Assembly (NCBI GenBank): GCA_012511645.1
Contig: JAAZFP010000348.1
Coordinates: forward strand, 1-8,611
Direction of reading: 5' to 3'
DNA length: 8,611 nt
Source of the DNA: Microbacteriaceae bacterium
GTDB taxonomy: Bacteria > Actinomycetota > Actinomycetes > Actinomycetales > Microbacteriaceae
In this document: one piece after another, positions 1 to 6,309 of the stretch
How positions within the stretch are numbered: the first letter of the stretch is position 1
Layout of the letters: each line of letters begins with the position of its first letter
Made by a program: the position numbers and the translations under genes
Notes under the pieces: generated by a model
What the model saw: the letters and a program-made list of their open reading frames with translations, nothing else
What the model was told of the DNA's origin: nothing
Databases searched by the model: none

Positions 1-2410
1 CCCGAGCGTGCTCAATCACGTCGGCGCGCAGTTGCCCCTCGCGCACCGTCGCAGACTGCACGGTGAGCGCCCGCGAGAGCGATCCCGGGATCGCCGCCAA
101 CACATCGACTGTGCTGTCGGCGAGCGACCGCACAAAGGCACGCAGCGGGGGCACCGTGATGCCGCCCCGCGACTCGACCGCGGTCACCCGCATCACGCCG
201 GTGATGTCTTGTTCGGTCACGGTGTCGCGCACGGTCACGCCGATCAGCGAACCGCCGGGCGCCGTCGCGCCCACCTCAAACGTGGCGCTGCCGGGGTTCA
301 CCGTTACGCTCGCGGCGCCCTGCTGCACGACCGCATCGACCAGCTGCAGCGAACCTGAGCCGCCGATGACTCGTTCGAGCGGGCGCACCACAGTGGGCTC
401 ACCGGTTTTCACCGTGATCGCGGCAGCAGAGAACTCCATTGCGGCGCCCGGTCGCACCCGAATGCGCAGTTCGCGCTCCGTCTCGGCCCCGCGGGTGTCT
501 GCGACCCGCACCGCCACCACCACATCACCGGCCGGCGCATTTGGATCGGTGTGCCGCACGGCAAGCGTGCCGTCTGCGGTCACCAGCACCCGCACCGGGT
601 CGTCGGCGTTCACCGAGCGGGCGCTCGCGAGCATCATGGGATCGCCCTCAGCGTCAACCCAACCCTCAAGAATTGGCATGATCAGGGTGCCGCCGGGGGC
701 GAGCTCGGGGCTCGGCCACGCGCGCTGACACCCCTCGACCGCGCACCACTCGGGCGCGGTATTGACCGTCTCGCCGCCCGCGGTAAGCGTCACCGTTGCT
801 GGCTCAGACATGGCCGCCCCGTCGGTGATGCGGTAGGTGAAACTCGCGGATCCCAGCGCCGCCGCACTCGGTTGCACCATCACCGCCTGACCGTCGCTCA
901 GCAACGACACCGTGCCAAACTCGGCGCCCGCGCCGTCGACGAGCGCTGCCCCGCCTGGCCCCTCCGCCACGACGGTCAGCACATCCTTGCGATTCGGGTC
1001 ATAGTCGTTCAGCAACACCGGCAACAGCGTTGGTTCGCCGGGCCGCACCCCAAACGTGTCGTCAACGGCAACCGGTGGCTCTTGTTCGGTGACATCCTGG
1101 GTGACCACCGTACCGGTTTCTTGCTTCGGCGGGTCGACGAGGCTCCACTGCTCGACCGGGATCAGCCTGCCCTCGGGAACCGTCCACAGCATGCCAGTGC
1201 TGCGCTCGACCACGACCGCGCGGCTGCCGTTGCTGCGAATCTCGACGTCCGGTGTCGTTGCATCCTGCGGCGCAGCATCAACCTCGAGGGGCACCGTCTC
1301 AGCTCGATCCGAGCTCCAGAGCGTGCCCGCTGACGCCCCCACCCACGATGCGACCATTGCGTCGCCCACCTGGCGTGGTTGAGCCGGAGCGCCGCTCGCG
1401 TCTGCCACCCTCGCCGCGCTTCCATCGGCATCAACCTGCCACAGACCGGCTTCGTCGGCCACGAGGGCCGCGTCACCGAGACCCACGCTCGACGCCTGCA
1501 ACTTCGCCGTGCCCACGCTCTCCAGCTCGACCGGCGCCGTCAGGCCTTCACGCCACAGCGTGCCTCGCTCACGATCAAACAGCACCCAAGCGTCGTCAAC
1601 GATGGCTAGCTGAAATGCCAGGGTCTCGCCGGTCTCTGCAACCGCCACCTCGGGCACCTCGTCGACGGCGCGCCACTGCACCGTCGCGGCGTCAAACCAC
1701 CGGATCTCGCCAGCCGCCCGCGAATACAGCGCCACGAGCCCCTCGTCCGTGATCGCGGCGGCATCCACGAAAAACGAGCGGTCAGTGGTCGTCTCAGTCG
1801 CGACCTCAGCGTCACCAGCATCACGCTCATCAGCTCGGGGATCGAGCAGCACGGGCGACTCAAGTGTCGGCGCCAGAGGGTTCCCAGCGGCACCCACGCC
1901 CGTGCTCACGCGCGAGAGGGAGGCTTCGCCATCACGGGTCACAAACAGCACCGCGTCGCGGGCCGCGAGCACCTCGATCGTGCCGTCGGGGGTGCGCATC
2001 GTGTCGGTTGCCGTCGGGTCTGTTGCCGCCTGGTCGGTGGTCTCAGATGCTCCCTGCGACCCTTGGCCCTGCGTGCGCACATCCCGCCCCATCCTCCCCT
2101 TGATCGTCACCGCGCGGCCAAAGCCCTGGGTCAGCAGGAGGCCGAGCCCCGAGGTCTGCACCACCCCGCTCGACCCTTCCACGCTGCGCACGGTGTCAAT
2201 CTCGGCGGTTTCGGTGTTGACTCGCGCATACTGACCCGCCGTGCGCTCGACCCACACCGACGGGTCTTCACGCGGGGTTTCGCGCGCGTCAAAGCCAGCG
2301 GCGACAACCGCGAGGGTCACCACGAGCGCCGTCGCGGCCACTGCCGCGATCCATGAGATCAGCCTGCGGCGGGTGCATGGCGCGGCCGCTGCGTCTGCCC
2401 GGGGAGCCAT
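1..2410 (-). CDS. Giant membrane-anchored Ig-like domain protein, N-terminal part (partial at left edge)
   Basis: The frame stays open for 803 codons from the ATG at 2410 to the left edge with no stop. Residues 1–16 are a short cytoplasmic stretch with an RRR cluster. Residues about 17–40 (LISWIAAVAATALVVTLAVV) form one membrane helix, so the rest should lie outside the cell. Residues about 45–425 are mostly beta strands with repeated W and G positions, suggesting a degenerate propeller. From about 445 there are Ig/cadherin-like repeats of about 100 residues: 445–545, opening with PPVAVDDTFGVRPGEP and carrying LLNDYDPN; 551–652; 656–745; and a fourth starting near 749. Cys556 and Cys561 could form a disulfide. 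The start lies one base after the kinase stop, so the two are probably translationally coupled. Family members are long Ig/fibronectin proteins next to kinase, AAA ATPase, DUF58 and transglutaminase genes. The ligand is unknown; a role in surface adhesion or envelope signalling is inference. Confidence 0.85.
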   Translation of the reverse strand, partial: MAPRADAAAAPCTRRRLISWIAAVAATALVVTLAVVAAGFDARETPREDPSVWVERTAGQYARVNTETAEIDTVRSVEGSSGVVQTSGLGLLLTQGFGRAVTIKGRMGRDVRTQGQGSQGASETTDQAATDPTATDTMRTPDGTIEVLAARDAVLFVTRDGEASLSRVSTGVGAAGNPLAPTLESPVLLDPRADERDAGDAEVATETTTDRSFFVDAAAITDEGLVALYSRAAGEIRWFDAATVQWRAVDEVPEVAVAETGETLAFQLAIVDDAWVLFDRERGTLWREGLTAPVELESVGTAKLQASSVGLGDAALVADEAGLWQVDADGSAARVADASGAPAQPRQVGDAMVASWVGASAGTLWSSDRAETVPLEVDAAPQDATTPDVEIRSNGSRAVVVERSTGMLWTVPEGRLIPVEQWSLVDPPKQETGTVVTQDVTEQEPPVAVDDTFGVRPGEPTLLPVLLNDYDPNRKDVLTVVAEGPGGAALVDGAGAEFGTVSLLSDGQAVMVQPSAAALGSASFTYRITDGAAMSEPATVTLTAGGETVNTAPEWCAVEGCQRAWPSPELAPGGTLIMPILEGWVDAEGDPMMLASARSVNADDPVRVLVTADGTLAVRHTDPNAPAGDVVVAVRVADTRGAETERELRIRVRPGAAMEFSAAAITVKTGEPTVVRPLERVIGGSGSLQLVDAVVQQGAASVTVNPGSATFEVGATAPGGSLIGVTVRDTVTEQDITGVMRVTAVESRGGITVPPLRAFVRSLADSTVDVLAAIPGSLSRALTVQSATVREGQLRADVIEHAR

Positions 2411-2411
2411 C

Positions 2412-3542
2412 TCAGCCGCCCCAGCCAACCCAGCCGAGCGCAAATGCAAGACCGAGCAGCGCAGCAACACCGGCAACCGCCGCTCCCGCGCCGATCAGCG
2501 CCGCCCTGAGCGGTGACTTTGGCCGGTCTATCAGCACCCCATCGCGATCGGTTGGCGTCTGCCTGGCGCGCAACTCGACACGCTGCTGTGCCCGACTTGT
2601 CGTGCGCACACTCGTGATCACCGGTCCGCGCGGCGCGTCGCCCTCGGGCGCCGCCGGGATCGCTGACGCCTCAACCACGTCGAGCGGGGTTGGGTCATAG
2701 CCATAGCTGCGCTGCAACTGTCGCAGCGCCTCGCCAAACTCGCGCATCGATGAGTACCGCTGCGACGGGTCAGCGTGCATGGCCGTTCGCATCACGTCGT
2801 CGAAGCGCTCATAGCCCCGGGAGCCCTCGATCGGGGTGTAGGAAGCCGCTGCGATGCGGGCACTCATCTTCGACTGGGTGTTGAGGCTGCGATCCTGGTG
2901 CTCGAAGGGCGAGTAGCCTGGCGCAAAGGTAAAGCGCGTGGCCCCGTGCGACCACACCTCGCTCGCGACCGTGCCGGTCGATCACGCGAGCACCACCTCG
3001 GGCGCCGACCACGGAATCGACAGCGCTTGCTCGCGGGCCTCTGACGCGCCACCCCCGCTCAGTATGGCGATGCCAAAATCAGTGAGCGCGGGGCGCCCCG
3101 TTGCAGTGATCAACACGTTTGACGGCTTCACATCACGGTGCAGGATGCCTGCGCGGTGTGCCGTTTCGAGCGCACCAGCCAAGCGTACGCCCGCGTCGAG
3201 CACCGCGAAGAGCGGCGCAGGGTTGTTTCTGGTGCGTTCGCGCATCGAGTCGGGGCAAAACTCCATCGCCAGATAGGGTCTGCCGTCGGCGGCGATGCCC
3301 ACGGAATACACCGACACAATCGAGGGGTGGCCCGAGAGCCGCGCCATTGCGTCGGCCTCAGCCTCGAAGTCCGAGCGATCGCGCGGCTCCGTGAGGTGGC
3401 TACGCAGCACTTTCACCGCAACGATGCGGCGCGGCATATCCTGTTCATACTGAAACACATCAGCAAAACCGCCCCTTCCGAGGGGCCTTACATAGTCGAA
3501 CCCGGTGATGCGCGGTGGCGCGGGCGGGGTTCTGACAGACAT
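2412..3542 (-). pseudogene. Transmembrane Ser/Thr protein kinase interrupted by an in-frame TGA
   Basis: This is a Hanks-type kinase frame of 376 codons broken at codon 187 (TGA at 2984–2982). Before the stop every catalytic element is present: glycine loop LGRGGFADV (21–29), VAVK Lys44, an acidic alphaC region near 60–62, HRD 135–137 with Lys139 and Asn142, DFG 155–157 and APE 180–182. After it the same frame resumes with the expected C-lobe (EVWSHGAT, SPFE, and a late helix with DPSQRYSSMREFGEAL), a linker rich in P, R and T, and a C-terminal membrane helix near 347–370. There are no PASTA domains and only about six residues beyond the membrane. The codon could be a genuine nonsense mutation, giving an inactive 186-residue fragment, or a base error. 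I chose the ATG at 3542 because AGGATGA lies 8 bases before it and a TAGGAT box overlaps the alternative ATG at 3551. The intact protein would probably act with the downstream Ig-like protein. Confidence 0.8.
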
Positions 3543-3549
3543 GAGTTTC

Positions 3550-3555
3550 ATCCTA
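3550..3555 (-). promoter_or_regulatory. Candidate -10 box (TAGGAT) for the kinase gene
   Basis: On the minus strand TAGGAT fits the TANNNT pattern of actinobacterial -10 elements and ends 7 bases before the ATG at 3542. Transcription would then begin at or next to that codon, giving a nearly leaderless message. No convincing -35 element is seen 16–19 bases upstream. The strong terminator just before it means the kinase gene does need its own promoter in this gap. The same bases also contain AGGA, which could act as a ribosome binding site if transcription starts further upstream. Confidence 0.3.
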
Positions 3556-3597
3556 ATCTCTTGCGCTCACAGCCTGCCCAGACGCCTGTGCAAAACA

Positions 3598-3635
3598 AAA
3601 AGTTCCCCCCAGTTTTTCAACTGAGGGGAACTTTT
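3598..3635 (-). terminator. Strong intrinsic terminator after rplA
   Basis: On the minus strand a 17-base arm (3635–3619) pairs with 3614–3598 along its whole length, with one U:G wobble, around a GAAA tetraloop (3618–3615). A T-rich run (TTTTTGTTTT) follows. It begins about 18 bases beyond the rplA stop and should end the secE–nusG–rplK–rplA transcript, separating it from the kinase gene. On the plus strand the trailing bases are only CTTTTCTTG, so termination of antisense transcripts would be weaker. Confidence 0.93.
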
Positions 3636-3653
3636 CTTGCCTGTGGACGACGA

Positions 3654-4343
3654 TTACAGCGCGCTCAGATCCAGCGGAATGCCGGGGCCAAACGTGGTCG
3701 ACACCGCACCCTTCATGAGGTACTTGCCCTTCGACGAGGCGGGCTTCAAGCGCACGACCTCATCAAGCACAGCAGCGATGTTATCGCTGAGCTGCTCGGC
3801 CGTGAACGACGCCTTGCCGACGATGAAGTGCACGTTCGAGTGCTTGTCAACGCGGAACTCGATCTTGCCACCCTTAATATCGGTCACTGCCTTCGCAGGA
3901 TCGGGGGTAACGGTGCCGGTCTTCGGGTTCGGCATCAGACCGCGGGGGCCGAGCACCTTGCCGAGACGACCAACCTTGCCCATGAGCTCGGGGGTCGACA
4001 CTGCCGAGTCGAACGCGGTGTACCCACCAGCGACCTTCTCGATCAGTTCGTCGCCGCCAACCTCGTCAGCACCAGCAGCGATCGCTGCCTCGGCTGCGGG
4101 ACCGGTTGCGAACACGATAACGCGTGCCGTCTTGCCGGTGCCGTGGGGCAGGGTGACGGTGCCGCGCACCATCTGGTCTGCCTTGCGGGGATCAACGCCG
4201 AGCTTCAGCGCCGCATCAATGGTGGAATCGGTGCGAGCCGAGCCACTCTCTTTTGCAAGAGCAACTGCCTCAGCAGGGGTGTAGTACTTGCCGTCTTCGA
4301 GCTTCGCAGCTGCGGCGCGGTACGCCTTTGACCTTTGTGCCAT
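3654..4343 (-). CDS. rplA: 50S ribosomal protein L1
   Basis: L1 forms the mobile stalk of the large subunit beside the E site and helps release deacylated tRNA; in several bacteria it also represses its own operon by binding the message. The 229-residue product has normal family length. The hallmark L1 signature is at 123–141 (KVGRLGKVLGPRGLMPNPK), the C-terminal part of domain I carries KIEFRVDKHSNVHFIVGKASF (160–180), and the chain ends with the usual short tail after GAVSTTFGPGIPLD. A ribosome binding site, GGGGAAAG, lies 3 bases before the ATG. The gene starts 11 bases after the rplK stop, so both are on one message, and a strong terminator follows. Nothing in the coding sequence looks degraded. 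Confidence 0.98.
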   Translation of the reverse strand: MAQRSKAYRAAAAKLEDGKYYTPAEAVALAKESGSARTDSTIDAALKLGVDPRKADQMVRGTVTLPHGTGKTARVIVFATGPAAEAAIAAGADEVGGDELIEKVAGGYTAFDSAVSTPELMGKVGRLGKVLGPRGLMPNPKTGTVTPDPAKAVTDIKGGKIEFRVDKHSNVHFIVGKASFTAEQLSDNIAAVLDEVVRLKPASSKGKYLMKGAVSTTFGPGIPLDLSAL

Positions 4344-4354
4344 GTTCTTTCCCC

Positions 4355-4783
4355 TTACTCGACCGTGATGCCCATTGACCGAGCGGTGCCGGCAACGATC
4401 TTCATTGCGGCATCGATGTCATTTGCGTTCAGGGCAGACTGCTTCTGCTCTGCGATCTGGCGCACCTGATCTGAGGTCACCTTTGCGACCTTGACGGTGT
4501 GCGGGGTGCCCGAACCCTTCTGCACGCCAGCAGCCTTCTTGAGCAGCTCAGCTGCCGGAGGAGTCTTCAGAATGAAGGTGAAAGAGCGGTCTTCGTACAC
4601 CGTGATTTCAACGGGAACGACGTTGCCGCGCTGGCTTTCTGTGGCCGCGATGTAGGCCTTGCAGAACTCCATGATGTTGACGCCGTGCTGACCAAGCGCG
4701 GGACCCACGGGGGGTGCCGGGTTGGCGGCGCCGGCCGGGATCTGAAGTTTAATCAGACCGGTGACCTTCTTGGCTTTAGCCAT
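4355..4783 (-). CDS. rplK: 50S ribosomal protein L11
   Basis: L11 binds the GTPase-associated region of 23S rRNA, forms the base of the L7/L12 stalk and is needed for factor-dependent GTP hydrolysis and the stringent response. The 142-residue product is full length. The N-terminal domain carries NPAPPVGPALGQHGVNIMEF (21–40), whose prolines lie in the region known to contact thiopeptide antibiotics such as thiostrepton; the prolines are intact, so no resistance change is evident. The C-terminal domain has the family signature RSFTFILKTPPAAELLKKAAG (66–86) and ends in the usual GTARSMGI segment. The ATG follows AAAGGA by 7 bases. The 158-base leader separating it from nusG contains several hairpins and may carry autoregulation by L1. 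Confidence 0.98.
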   Translation of the reverse strand: MAKAKKVTGLIKLQIPAGAANPAPPVGPALGQHGVNIMEFCKAYIAATESQRGNVVPVEITVYEDRSFTFILKTPPAAELLKKAAGVQKGSGTPHTVKVAKVTSDQVRQIAEQKQSALNANDIDAAMKIVAGTARSMGITVE

Positions 4784-4803
4784 GAGTGTTTCCTTTCATC
4801 GAA

Positions 4804-4883
4804 ACCGGACTCTCACCGGTCTCTCCCGCGTTTGGGCCGTTCCCAAACGCGGTGTGTTCGCGCGCACACCAAAACGGGTGCAC
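4804..4883 (-). promoter_or_regulatory. Structured rplK leader with overlapping hairpins
   Basis: Four inverted repeats lie between nusG and rplK. Hairpin A pairs 4883–4877 with 4870–4864 (7 pairs, two G:U). Hairpin B pairs 4870–4865 with 4856–4851 (6 perfect pairs) and so excludes A. Hairpin C pairs 4852–4842 with 4836–4826 (11 perfect pairs, loop AACGG) and overlaps B by two bases. Hairpin D pairs 4820–4816 with 4808–4804 (5 pairs) and sits about 20 bases before the rplK start. None is followed by a T-run, so these are not standard terminators. In Escherichia coli L1 represses this operon by binding the rplK leader; a similar role here is inference. Confidence 0.5.
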
Positions 4884-4941
4884 AGCAAACCATCCAAGCT
4901 TACGTCATTTGCGCGCAATGCGCCATAGCGGGTGCGCCGCG

Positions 4942-5682
4942 TTAGACCATCTTGGTGACCTGGTCGAAGCTGAGCTCGACCGGGGTCTCGCGCTCGAACA
5001 GCGACACCAGCACGGTGAGCTTGCCCGAAGCAGCGTTGATTTCGCTGATCGTGCCGGGCAAACCTTCGAATGAGCCCAACTTGATGGTGATCGTCTCGCC
5101 AACCTCGAAATCAATCTCGATGTTGCCCGCCTCGGCAGCACCTGCGGCGGCCTTCGACTTCGCGAGCACTGGCTCAAGCTCGACGGTGCTCTTCAGCATC
5201 TCGAACGCCTCGTTGAAGCGCAGCGGCACCGGGTTGTGCGCGTTGCCGACAAAGCCGGTGACACCGGGAGTGTGGCGAACGACCGACCAGGTGTTCTCGT
5301 TGAGGGTCATGCGCACCAGCACATAGCCGGGGATGCGCACGCGGGTGACCATCTTGCGCTGGCCGTTCTTGACCTCCATGACTTCTTCCATGGGGACCTG
5401 AATCTCGTAGATGTCGTCGACCGCGCCCATCGTCTCGCGACGGTTCCACAGGTTTGACTTCACCTTGCGCTCGTAGCCGGCGTAGCTGTGCACGACGTAC
5501 CACTTGCCGGGCTTGGTGCGCAGCTCGCGCTTGAACTCGGCGTAGGGATCAACCGCCGGTTCGTCAGTTGCTACCGCGTCGGTAGCGTCGGTGGCCTCAT
5601 CCGCGGGAGCCTCACTCTGCTGCACCAGCGCATCGAGGGCAGCGTCGAGCTCGGCCTCGGGGTTATTGGTGTGTTCGCTCAT
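4942..5682 (-). CDS. nusG: Transcription termination/antitermination factor NusG
   Basis: NusG binds RNA polymerase through its NGN domain and links it to Rho or ribosomal protein S10 through its KOW domain. The product has 246 residues, longer than the roughly 180 of enteric NusG. Residues 1–55 are an acidic, disordered-looking extension, common in actinobacteria. NGN spans about 59–163, with KWYVVHSYAGYERKVKSNL, VPMEEVMEVKNGQRK and RIPGYVLVRM. A linker rich in A, K and E (165–189) leads to the KOW domain (190–246), with GSFEGLPGTISEIN and the terminal VELSFDQVTKMV. The ribosome binding site is weak: only AGG a few bases before the ATG. The gene lies 73 bases after secE, in the usual secE–nusG pairing. 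Confidence 0.97.
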   Translation of the reverse strand: MSEHTNNPEAELDAALDALVQQSEAPADEATDATDAVATDEPAVDPYAEFKRELRTKPGKWYVVHSYAGYERKVKSNLWNRRETMGAVDDIYEIQVPMEEVMEVKNGQRKMVTRVRIPGYVLVRMTLNENTWSVVRHTPGVTGFVGNAHNPVPLRFNEAFEMLKSTVELEPVLAKSKAAAGAAEAGNIEIDFEVGETITIKLGSFEGLPGTISEINAASGKLTVLVSLFERETPVELSFDQVTKMV

Positions 5683-5714
5683 CGCCTGAACTTTCTTGCT
5701 TTCGATAGAGGATC

Positions 5715-5729
5715 GCGCGCCTCGCGCGC
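5715..5729 (-). repeat. GC-only inverted repeat in the secE–nusG gap
   Basis: On the minus strand GCGCGC, a GAG loop and GCGCGC could form a short, very stable 6-pair hairpin 33 bases before the nusG start. No T-run follows, so it is unlikely to end transcription. It may protect or mark the message between the two cistrons, or simply reflect high GC content; the sequence cannot decide. Confidence 0.4.
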
Positions 5730-5755
5730 CCGGCCTTCAGCGTGAGAGCTGAGAC

Positions 5756-6028
5756 CTAGAGGGGGGAACCAAAGAGGAAGAGGGTGATCCAGCCAAAGAG
5801 CTGGTCGAGCAACCACACGAGCGTCATCATGATGACCACGAAGGCCAGCACGACGAGAAAGTAGTTGACGAGCTCTTTACGGGTGGGGGTAACCACCTTC
5901 TTGAGCTCTGAAATCACCTGCCGGATGAACAGCACGATACGACCAAACCACGACTTCTTCGCGCGGTCAGCCTTATCGCGTTCGACGAGCTCGCCAGCGG
6001 CGGTCTCGTCGATTTCTTTGCTGCTCAC
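5756..6028 (-). CDS. secE: Preprotein translocase subunit SecE
   Basis: SecE clamps the two halves of the SecY channel in the cytoplasmic membrane. The 90-residue product has the single-helix form typical of Gram-positive bacteria: a charged cytoplasmic head (1–26), an amphipathic surface helix (about 27–44, WFGRIVLFIRQVISELKKV), the conserved hinge VTPTRKELVNY (46–56), and one membrane helix (about 56–76). The start is a GTG at 6028, with AAAGGA 5 bases before it; there is no better ATG. It follows tRNA-Trp by 41 bases and precedes nusG, a standard arrangement in actinobacteria. A perfect hairpin sits in the gap to the tRNA and may shape how much read-through reaches secE. Confidence 0.96.
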   Translation of the reverse strand: MSSKEIDETAAGELVERDKADRAKKSWFGRIVLFIRQVISELKKVVTPTRKELVNYFLVVLAFVVIMMTLVWLLDQLFGWITLFLFGSPL

Positions 6029-6045
6029 AGGATTCCTTTCATCTT

Positions 6046-6067
6046 CTCGGTTAGCGAGCTAACCGAG
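6046..6067 (-). repeat. Perfect 10-base inverted repeat between tRNA-Trp and secE
   Basis: The minus strand reads CTCGGTTAGC, TC, GCTAACCGAG. All ten positions pair; in practice this gives a 9-pair stem with a CTCG tetraloop. It starts two bases after the encoded CCA of tRNA-Trp and ends six bases before the secE ribosome binding site. It is followed by AAGATGAAAGG rather than a T-run, so a simple intrinsic terminator is unlikely. It could guide cleavage of the tRNA 3' end or protect the 5' end of the released secE message. Confidence 0.6.
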
Positions 6068-6069
6068 CG

Positions 6070-6145
6070 TGGCAGGGCGGACAGGACTCGAACCTGCAAC
6101 CGACGGTTTTGGAGACCGTTGCGCTACCAATTGCGCCACCACCCT
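6070..6145 (-). tRNA. tRNA-Trp (anticodon CCA)
   Basis: A full cloverleaf can be drawn on the minus strand. The acceptor arm AGGGTGG pairs with CCGCCCT (one T:G), the D arm is GCGC/GCGC, the anticodon stem ACGGT pairs with ACCGT around loop CTCCAAA, and the T arm is GCAGG TTCGAGT CCTGT. The anticodon is CCA at 6112–6110, decoding UGG. The discriminator is G at 6073 and the 3' CCA (6072–6070) is encoded in the DNA. It lies directly upstream of secE in the same direction, so the two are probably co-transcribed and then separated by tRNA processing. Confidence 0.97.
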
Positions 6146-6172
6146 ATGGAGTGTCTCTGTCATCTTCTTCAA

Positions 6173-6196
6173 CCAGAATTCTTGCAGAATTCCTGG
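6173..6196. repeat. AGAATTC direct repeat within an imperfect palindrome upstream of tRNA-Trp
   Basis: AGAATTC occurs at 6175–6181 and again at 6186–6192, exactly 11 bases apart, in an AT-rich patch that stands out from its surroundings. CCAG on the left and CTGG on the right extend it into a palindrome with one bulged base. It sits 28 to 51 bases before the first base of tRNA-Trp, over the expected promoter region. It could be a protein binding site, part of the promoter, or a second weak hairpin after menB. No clear -35/-10 pair is visible here. Confidence 0.5.
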
Positions 6197-6199
6197 CAC

Positions 6200-6228
6200 A
6201 AAAAAGTATGGCAGAAGTCAACTACCAT
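6200..6228 (-). terminator. Modest intrinsic terminator after menB
   Basis: On the minus strand ATGGTAG (6228–6222) pairs with CTGCCAT (6214–6208) with one T:G wobble, around a 7-base loop. Two bases later comes a run of six T (6205–6200). The stem is short and only moderately rich in GC, so termination may be partial, but its position between the menB stop (6310) and tRNA-Trp fits a role in ending the menB transcript. Confidence 0.6.
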
Positions 6229-6309
6229 CACTGAGTTTACGCGATCATGCGGCACTTGTCGAACTGACGCAGCGACAACCCAGATGCGACCCAGCAACAC
6301 CCCAGGGAC

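Noticed and set aside
63..1333. Overlapping plus-strand open frames opposite the Ig-like protein
   Set aside because: The minus strand gives one uninterrupted 803-codon frame with a membrane helix and Ig motifs; the plus-strand translations are low-complexity and overlap each other.
2982..2984. TGA read as selenocysteine
   Set aside because: Kinases of this family have no selenocysteine at this position and I see no convincing selenocysteine insertion hairpin just downstream.
3138..4331. Long open frame on the plus strand (about 397 codons)
   Set aside because: It is antisense to the kinase and rplA, both of which have clear family motifs. High GC content leaves long open shadows, and its translation is rich in R, H and A with no recognisable domain.
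4826..4852. Intrinsic terminator between nusG and rplK
   Set aside because: The 11-pair stem is strong but no T-run follows on the minus strand, and rplK–rplA would need read-through or a promoter not seen here.
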